Below are positions 25,201-34,200 of a stretch of 38,448 nt of DNA, piece by piece (the stretch's first letter is position 1; every line of letters begins with the position of its first letter). The position numbers and the translations under genes are program-made. Source of the DNA: Helochares maculicollis (taxonomy: Eukaryota > Arthropoda > Insecta > Coleoptera > Hydrophilidae); NCBI GenBank assembly GCA_033557835.1, contig JAWQRO010000466.1, positions 1 to 38,448 on the forward strand, given 5' to 3'. The notes below the pieces were generated by a model. That model was not told where the DNA came from. It made no database searches and worked only from the letters and a program-made list of their open reading frames with translations.

Positions 25201-28200
25201 AATACATGCACGTAAAGTCCCATTTCTGGTTTTATAATTTAAACAAAAGTATAAATAGCTAATTTTAGAACGTTTAACAGTTTTGTAATATTTTTGTTAT
25301 TCCAAGACCTACTAAATATTAAATTTTAAAAATTAAAAAATACTACTTCCGGTGCTTTAATCATTTCGAAAAAAAAACTATGCAATTCATGTGTCAAATG
25401 TCGCAGTAGTAGTAAGGTCTAGCAACTTTAGTAATTTAGTGCACACCTGGTCAAGTTACTCATTATTTTCAAATACTGAACGTTTCCAGTTCCAATATTG
25501 GTACAGTCAAATTCGTTACTTAACAATAAGAAAAAATGAAAATTACACATACAAGTAATTTGTTTTTGAGTAATTGCAAATCTTCTCTATTATTACATAT
25601 GAAAAAATATATTTTTCTATTTATCCAGCTGTATGGAAAATCATATACAGAACATCTGATGAAGGTTATCTGTCAACTTTTAGTATATCAAAATCGATTC
25701 TTTCCATGAATCTATATAGATAAAAAAAAAGGTAAACTTACCGAAATCGATTATCTGAACAGGTGTGGGTAAAGTCAACGACCAATTCAAACGGAGTATG
25801 GCAAAACGGTTTCAAAGTCAAAATCACGTGGTATATCAACAAATCTCCATTGGTCTCTCCGATTCTAAAACCAAAGCATATGAGCAAAACTAGTGGAACC
25901 TACATCAATAAACCCTTACTTATATCTCCTTGCAATATAGTAAAACACAGGATACCCAGCTTTACTAGTGCCAGCTTGATAAAATATATTTAACGACTTG
26001 ATGGATTTGAACTCTTCCTTCTCGTGCATGTTATGCTTCACCATGATTTCTTCAAAGTTGGTCCAAGACATATCGATCGAGCTCCAACGAGCATATGAAG
26101 AAAACAGTAAACTACAAAATTTCACCCAGTTAGCACATCGTATACTGCATATTGCAATAAAACTTACTGAGAGTCCACAGGTTTATGCTCAGGTGGCCCC
26201 AAATAGGCCAAAAGCGTAACCATCTTATCGAAAGGTCTTCTCCCCACCGCCTTGTGATCCCTGCTACTAGATAAGTAATCGCCAATCTTTTCCTGGTGGT
26301 TCCACAACAGCCTGTGCAGCGCCAAAACATTAGCATCACTTATGAACGACATAGAATGCGAAGTTTGATCCACTGTTTCGCAATCAGAAGCAATTTGAAT
26401 AAAAAATCGCCTTCCAATTTCAAAATATGACTTCAAAAACTCATTAAATGGCATCATATGCTGTTCTTTGCTAAACTCAACGTGATTGGCGATGTTTTGC
26501 AGAATCTTCGACATCAACATGAGGCCCCTTTTCACAGAGGTTGGAACCTGTTTTGTGACGATACCCATTTCTTGGGGTGAAACAATAGCAGGATTAATAA
26601 ACCTCAAAAACATGACCGTTCCAACAGCTCCGATATTGCTTTGGGGAGATGTAGGGAATCTCTTACTCAATACTTGGTATAAGCAGTGACACATGGATCG
26701 CAATTGAGGGGGAAATTTATCAGCTGATGCTATGATTGCATCGAAAACTTTCTGCGTAAGAGCCATCAAATTCTGCCTGTTAACTTCAATATTTTCTGTT
26801 GGTTCCAATCTCGCGGGATCTACCTCAAAGCTGACAAACGGCTCGTCCAAAAGTGGCGTTATGAGAGGTTCTAAAAGTGTTTGCAAATAGCTAGCGCCAT
26901 AAATTTTGAAGCAAAATGCCATAATTTTACTTCCCAAGGAATTGCCTCGAAATAAAGTCTGCATGCAATCAGAAATTTCTACTTCTCGGTAGAACATGTT
27001 CCAAAGCAGTGGCGAGAGCAAATGCTTTGCATCAAATAAAGTCACCAGGACCCTCGCTAATTCGTCCATCTGTGAAGTTGGTACCACATTGGCCAATGCC
27101 ATAGCAATAGGCAACTCACCCTTGTCACTGATCATGGTAACTAATTGAACAAGTTGCTCGAATCTGTCGGCTAAAACGGTTTCTGCTAGCGTATCGAATT
27201 CCGTTCCTTGTTGTAAAATTTTTGTCAGTACTTCCATAAAAGCGGCCCTAGTTTGCAAATCACGATTATAACCCAAAGCTATGGAATGCATAAGCCCACT
27301 ATCAATGTTAGCCGACAATAAATTGGACATGGCTTGTATTGTGGCATTCCGCAAGGTGTTCAATTTTCCCGGAGTGACCCTTTGGCGAGACACATCCTTC
27401 TCTAAGTCGGCAGCGTCTGAACAGTCATTTAGTAAATTCATGAAAAGAGTGAAGTACTTCAGAAATAATTGACTCTTCGCCTCCATTAAATCTCCACGGT
27501 CTGATTCTTCTGGTTGAAGAGGAAGTCCTCGCAATAATGCAGCTACGGCTTCCATGCAAGCCTGATCAAGGTCTCTTGTGATAATAGTCACGTCTCCTGA
27601 ACTTGGTGGAGCGATTTGATGGGAAGTTCCCATAACCCAATCTGTAAGGTATTCAACCAGCTTATTACGGAATTTCATTTCTTGCCGAAATGCGAGATCA
27701 TCCCGCCTTTTCATCATCGCCTCCACAAGTTGGCATAGTTTGGTTTTGATGTGTATCGCGTGAACAGTCATATCCAAATGTCTGACATAGCGAACTGTAG
27801 CCAACATAAGTCCTTCAATACTGTGCTGGCTTAGATGTTCCACGGGCTGATCGTGTTTGGAATTATCCAAAATACTCTTCAATATAAAAATAACAGCCTC
27901 TATAAACTGTGTATTTATTTCATTTACCACGACTTGACCCTGTTGATCGAAAAATTTGTCTATTATGATTTTAATTTGTTCAAATAGCAACGGATACAAA
28001 GTTGGAGACATTTCATTCCCCACCAATTCTTTTACGTATTTTTGCATTTGGGGCCCAAATTTGTCATTGTTGCACACCAAAATTTTAAGCAACAGCTCCA
28101 TAAAAGCCGTTACTGGGCAATAGCGTTGCTCTTGCTCTTTCGAAAGTTGCGGAGCTTCCTTATCTTTATCTTTGTCTTTGCGCAACTGCTTATCCTTGTC

Positions 28201-31200
28201 TTTATCTTTATCTGTAACTCTATAGATATCTTTGGTTGGATCCGGACTCTTTCCCAAAGTGTCGGGAACCCGCTGTTCAGGTTGTTTCGTTTGCTCTACT
28301 AGCCGCCCTGCTTCAGCTAATCTATTAGCATCTATCAATCTTGCTTGTTCTCTGGCTTGATCTGATAGATTCGAAGCAGAAGTTGAAGCACTAGAGGCTA
28401 AGGAGCAAGAGAGCGATTGTTGTTGCGAAAAGTTTAGAAATTGTGAATTCTGTACTTTATTATCCATGTCAGGAGGTTGCTTCTTTTGAAGGCAAACCCC
28501 TCCCAAAGCAACTAAGAACCCGGTCATGTTGGCCCATTCGTTTATTTGGTCTTCCAATTCGTGTTCGGAATTTTGATGAGAAGCCCTTCTTTTACCCACC
28601 GAACGATGAAATGGCTCAATTTGAGCTTCTTCTGCTTTCGACTTGGGAAACAATGACAAATTTTTACACATCGTCGTCCAATTTAAGAATGTCTCTTCCC
28701 AAGCCGTCAATACTCCAATTACTGCATATTCCACTTTACGCAACAAAGCCATTATTTTCTTTTGTAACGCTACCCGACCTAGATGGAAAGAAAAAGCAAG
28801 CTATCAGAGGCACGGAGTAATGAGTGTTAGTAGTGGGGAGAAAAGTGTTTAGACAGAGCTACGAAATTGAACTGATGTTATTTAGCAATTCTGATTTTAC
28901 CAATGTTCAGGTAACAAAAATTATTGTAACGTTAAATTTATGCATCGGAGCTTTGATTCATATAAAAATTCCAAGGTGTGACAGATCTCTACACATAAAA
29001 ATTGTACCTATGTTGCAGAAACTAAAAAATAAAATAATCGAACCCTATTATCTGTTACATAAACAACAGTAAGTTTGGCAGTTTATCATAAAGGGCGATA
29101 AAATGCTATTTTGTACAGTTAAATGAAGTGAAGAGATATTTACAGAAAATAGTTTCCTGTCAGGAGTTCACTAAATCATAATTGTTTAATCCGCTTTTTG
29201 TCAATAAACTTATACAACCCACTTTTAACTTAGCATTACAAAATGGTGCAAATCTTTAGTTTAATGCTGTAAAAATAACTCAGTACAATTTCGCAGACCT
29301 TCATAATTTATTTAAAGAATGTTTTTTCTTATGGGCTCATATGTGGTTTCATGTTGATTACATAGAGAAAAATACATTTAAGATAACGATTAAAGCAAAA
29401 AAGTTTTCAAAACCAAAGTCTTTGATGAAACGAATGAAAATAAACAAGGAGTCAAGTATGCAAATTACATATAAAGGTGTACCGAAAGTCACTATTCAAT
29501 TCAACTCCTCAATAACAACTAATTGGACATTTTTGATACAATACAAATAAAAAATATTTCTCCCATGGTTCAAAATTTAGCCTCTATATTTTCATGTTGG
29601 CCAGTGCAACAAGATGTAATTATTTCCTGAGAGATTTATTTATTTGATATATTACAGATATTATTGACGAAATTCAAGCAGGGTACTTAAATAATCTTTT
29701 AATTTGAATATAAGCACCTAAAGCAATTAATCGTCTCTAATCAAATTTTATAGTTACAAACAACGGCTGAACACCAACGTAGCTACCATTTTATCTAAAG
29801 TTTAAGATCACCACTGCAGATTCGGCAAACGCTTTATTATTAGGGTTCTGCTTATATAATTCGGTTTCTGTATCGTTATGTTAGTGATTAATTTAGAATC
29901 AACAAACGAATGTTCACAGTTGTTTTTCGACAGTAGACCAAAACCTAACCTCACATTATTAAAAGAAAATAACTTTTAAATTAATTATGTATAAGATCAG
30001 TAACAGATAAAAATTTTGATTTGCATGAAAATGCTGAAGAGAACTTTGAATGCCCTAGTGATGTAAAAGACAAATATTAACACAGCTTATGGACCAAACG
30101 AAGATGAAGAAGCAGTCAATAAGTAAAAATTCTGAAAAGAGATGAACATTATCAGAGAAGAAAGCAACGCTTTTGTTATAGCAGCAGAAGATATAAATGT
30201 AAGAGTGAAGGAAAAATCAGCGGGAGCAGGGACGTAATGGGCAACGAAGAAGATAAAAGAAGTGATAATTAAAATAGATTGTAGAATACCGCACCATTAA
30301 CAATCTTGTTGCTATAAAGACTTTTTATGGCCACAAGGACGATCAAAAATATACCAGATGTTATTAATAAAAACAAATCAAAAATAGATTACATCTTCGT
30401 TAATAAAGCAAGAAGAACGGTAGTGAAAGATGTAAAAATGAATTGAATGGCAGAAATCTGCAGCCATTACTACCTGGTAATAACAAAAACAAACATCAAC
30501 TTTAATATTGAACGTAATGATTATAACAGAATGAAAATACAAAACATAGAAAATTCGGAAACTATCAGAGTATATAAATTGAAAGAGGGGGAAGTGAGAA
30601 TATAATATAGACAAATTAGGAAGGAAGAAATAGATAAGATAGAGAAAGAAGTGCTAAACACAACCAATATGGACGAATGCTGAAATTCAAAAATACAGTA
30701 CTGAAAGCTGTAGAAACACACTGTACAACAATACGAAGAAATGTAGCTGAAAAACCATCACATTGGTAGAGTGTAGACATTAAAGAACAAACAAAGAAGA
30801 AGAGCAAATGTCTTGAGTACCTAAGAACAAAAGATGCGAGCAAGTATGAACAGTACAACATAGAAAGAAGAAAGGCTGGAGATATGGTGTACTGAACAAA
30901 AACGAATACCTGGAAAGAACTTGGGGAGAAGTTGAAAGATAATCAACAGGAATCCAAAAACTATTCTGTGGAGCGATAGAAACAATGAGAAAAGAAAGAA
31001 ATATACATTTTGGGATAATTAATAATAAAAGAAGAAGAGGAAATGTCTTGAGTACCTAAGAACAAAAGATGTGAGCAAGTATGAACAGTACAAAACAGAA
31101 AGAAGAAAGGCTGGAGATATGGTGTACTGAACAAAAACGAATACCTGGAAAGAACTTTGGGAGAAGTTGAAAGATAATCAACAGGAATCCAAAAACTATT

Positions 31201-34200
31201 CCGTGGAGCGATAGAAACAATGAGAAAAGAGAGAAATATACATTTTGGGATAATTAATAATAAAAGAAGAAGAGCAAATGTCTTGAGTACCTGAGAACAA
31301 AAGATGCAAGCAAGTATGAACAGTACAAAATAGAAAGAAGAAAAGCTGGAAATATGGCGTATTGAAAAAAAAACGAATACCTGGAAAGAACTTTGGGAGA
31401 AGTTGAAAGATAATCAACAGGAATCCAAAAACTATTCCGTGGAGCGATAGAAACTATGAGAAAAAAGAGAAGTATACATTTTTTTCAAAAAATGGAAGAT
31501 GAGAGATTAACCAAACTAACAGAAATAGTGAATAGATGGAAAGAATTCGCCAGGGAGCTACTTAATGAGAACAGTTCATCAGAAAACAAAATTAGAACGG
31601 AAATAAGATTTGGAAAAGAAATATAGAAAAACAGGAGGAAGAGGAAATCAGAGAAGATCCGATGGGAGCAATTGAATCGATGAAGAATGGAAAAGCCCTC
31701 TTACATGACAGATTAGCAACAGAAATGTTAGAAATGATGGGTGAAGAAGGCAAGACTCCTTAGGGTACTCAATAGATCATGGAAAGAAAAATAATATCTC
31801 AAAATTGAAAAGTGGGAATCATAATACTGATATTTAAATAAGTAGACCCAAAGGAATGTAGAAATTATCTTGGGATAACACTGATGAGCAAAGCTATGAA
31901 AGTGTATGAACTAATACTAGAAAGAAGAGAAAAATTACAGAAAAAACGCTGCATGAAGCACTAAATTGGTTAAAAAAAGAGAGATTATAAGATCACATTG
32001 AAACAAAGCATCCAAAAGCCCAAAAGAGAAACAGCATGAATGACATTTATAGACACGGAGAAAGCTTTTGACAGAGTTAGAAAGGAAAAGATATGGAAAA
32101 GCTTGACAAACAGAGTAGTTGGAAAACTGCAAATGCCAGCAATAAAAAGCTTGCATAAGGATAATGTAAATTATGTGGTAACTAGAAATCTAGTCTGAAA
32201 GATTTCAAACAAATGAAGAACTAAAGTAATGGGAAATATCGAGTCCAACACTGTTCCTAATTTTCATGAACAAATAATACAGAAATAGGGAGTTAGAGTG
32301 AAATCTTTACATTTAGGGTACAGAGACATGGTACCAAATAAAATGCCGGAATGTGCATATGCAGATAACAGTGATAATAGTAGAAAATGGAAAAATTTAA
32401 CTTATGGAGTGAAACACCTAAACAATATGATGTGACAATCAATTTTGAGAAAATCAAGATAATGAAAATAGAAGAAAAACAGAGATGGCAATAAAATTTG
32501 AGGGAAAAGAAATCACTTAAGTAAAACAGTCCTAGTATAGAAGAGTAATATTAGACAAAAGGGGCAGCAATGAGATAGACGTTACAGAATGAATTAACAG
32601 CACAAATAAACGTTTCTTTTCAACTATGGGATGCCTATTAAACAGAAAAGAAATATCGAAACAAAGATGAACGTCTTTAAAACAATTATAGTTGTGAGAT
32701 GTGGAACATGAAAAATAGAGAGAAGAAGATTCAAGCAATGGCAAGAACAAAAGGAGTAACATTACCAGATAGATCTTAAATAAAACGATAAGAGAGGGCC
32801 TGAAAATAAACGTAATACAAGAGTACATAGAAGAGAAACAACAGTCATAGTAGAAAGACATGGTAAGAATGGGAAAATAAAGACAAGTAACATGATTTGT
32901 GAAGCAAAAATGGAATTGGAGAGGAGAAGAGGAAGGCCGAGGATCAAAACATTCTAAAGATAAGATTTAGTGGGACTGAAAGCTTGAACGAAGAGGCTGG
33001 TGATACCGATGTGACACCATGGCTCTAAATCCAGTTCATATTCTAAAAAATCATTGTTTTCTCTATTATACGTCCACTAGGGCATCCTGTTATTACCTCA
33101 TTTTAATTTTATCACTTTACGTTCCTTAATTTTATTGACATGAACACAACATGTATTCAATAATTGTTTGCCCAACTAAATTATCTTCTTTAGATTACTT
33201 TATAAAACACTTAAGCGTTGCTTAATCATAGTCATGTTATATTTGTTTTAATACCGAAGAATTCAATATCTATTAAATAATTCAAACTTAATTTTAATGC
33301 TGAAAACCGCATTACATAAGCGAAGCTCTAATATTTCAGGTCAATCTTCAAAACTTGATAATAAAACAATTATATACGAAGTTGAAAATGACATCTTTCA
33401 TAACCTCAAAAATTTACAAAAATGATACTATTAAACAATTTTGCGAAATGCAGCAGCAAATGAATGAATGAACAAAACAGAACAAAAATATAATTATTTT
33501 TAAAAGTTTGTTAAATGAAATAATTAATTGTCGTCAAGGCGTAAAGTTATCAAAGCCTAAAATTGGCTAGTGACTTTTGGAACAGTTTGTACTTGCGTAC
33601 ACCATTAGGAATTCTTAACATACAAACAGGCAATCAGGCAGCTGTGTTGAAATTTTAGAGAAAGGAGATGGAAATGAGAGTTTAAATTTCTGACAGATGT
33701 GGGGAAACCGTCCAAAACAATGGGGGTCGGAATACTCTTTTTTGCTATATAATTACGTTTTTATACGATATAATTGAAGTGACATCAATTAAAAAAGCAA
33801 ATTTAATAAATCGCTGATATACTGATGGCTGGAACTATTTAAAAAGGCTAAATATACAATCCAGAAAGGAAATCTAATAGTTGTATCACATCAAATAGGT
33901 TGCAAACTACATGTTTTTAACTTTGGCTCTTTAACAATAAAATCTACCAAGTAACGATCGAAAACCATAATAAGAAATAATTATTTAAATATATATAATG
34001 ACGAAATAAGCATATCATCAAATTAAAATAAATTGATTTTTCTAGCTGTTTAAAAACGATTCTAAATGTTGTATATTCTGTGACTTTCTGAAATATGGTA
34101 AATCAGATTTCATTTCTGTTTGTCTTTAGCACTTGTAGGGATGCTAAAATATTAACAACGATTTAAAAACATCAACAAACTTTCAAGGATAACGTTGAAA

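Noticed and set aside
32532..32861. 109-codon minus-strand open frame rich in Leu, Phe and Ser
   Set aside because: It is the antisense of the A-rich LINE relic, which produces hydrophobic-looking false proteins. The same holds for the other minus-strand frames between 30378 and 32947.
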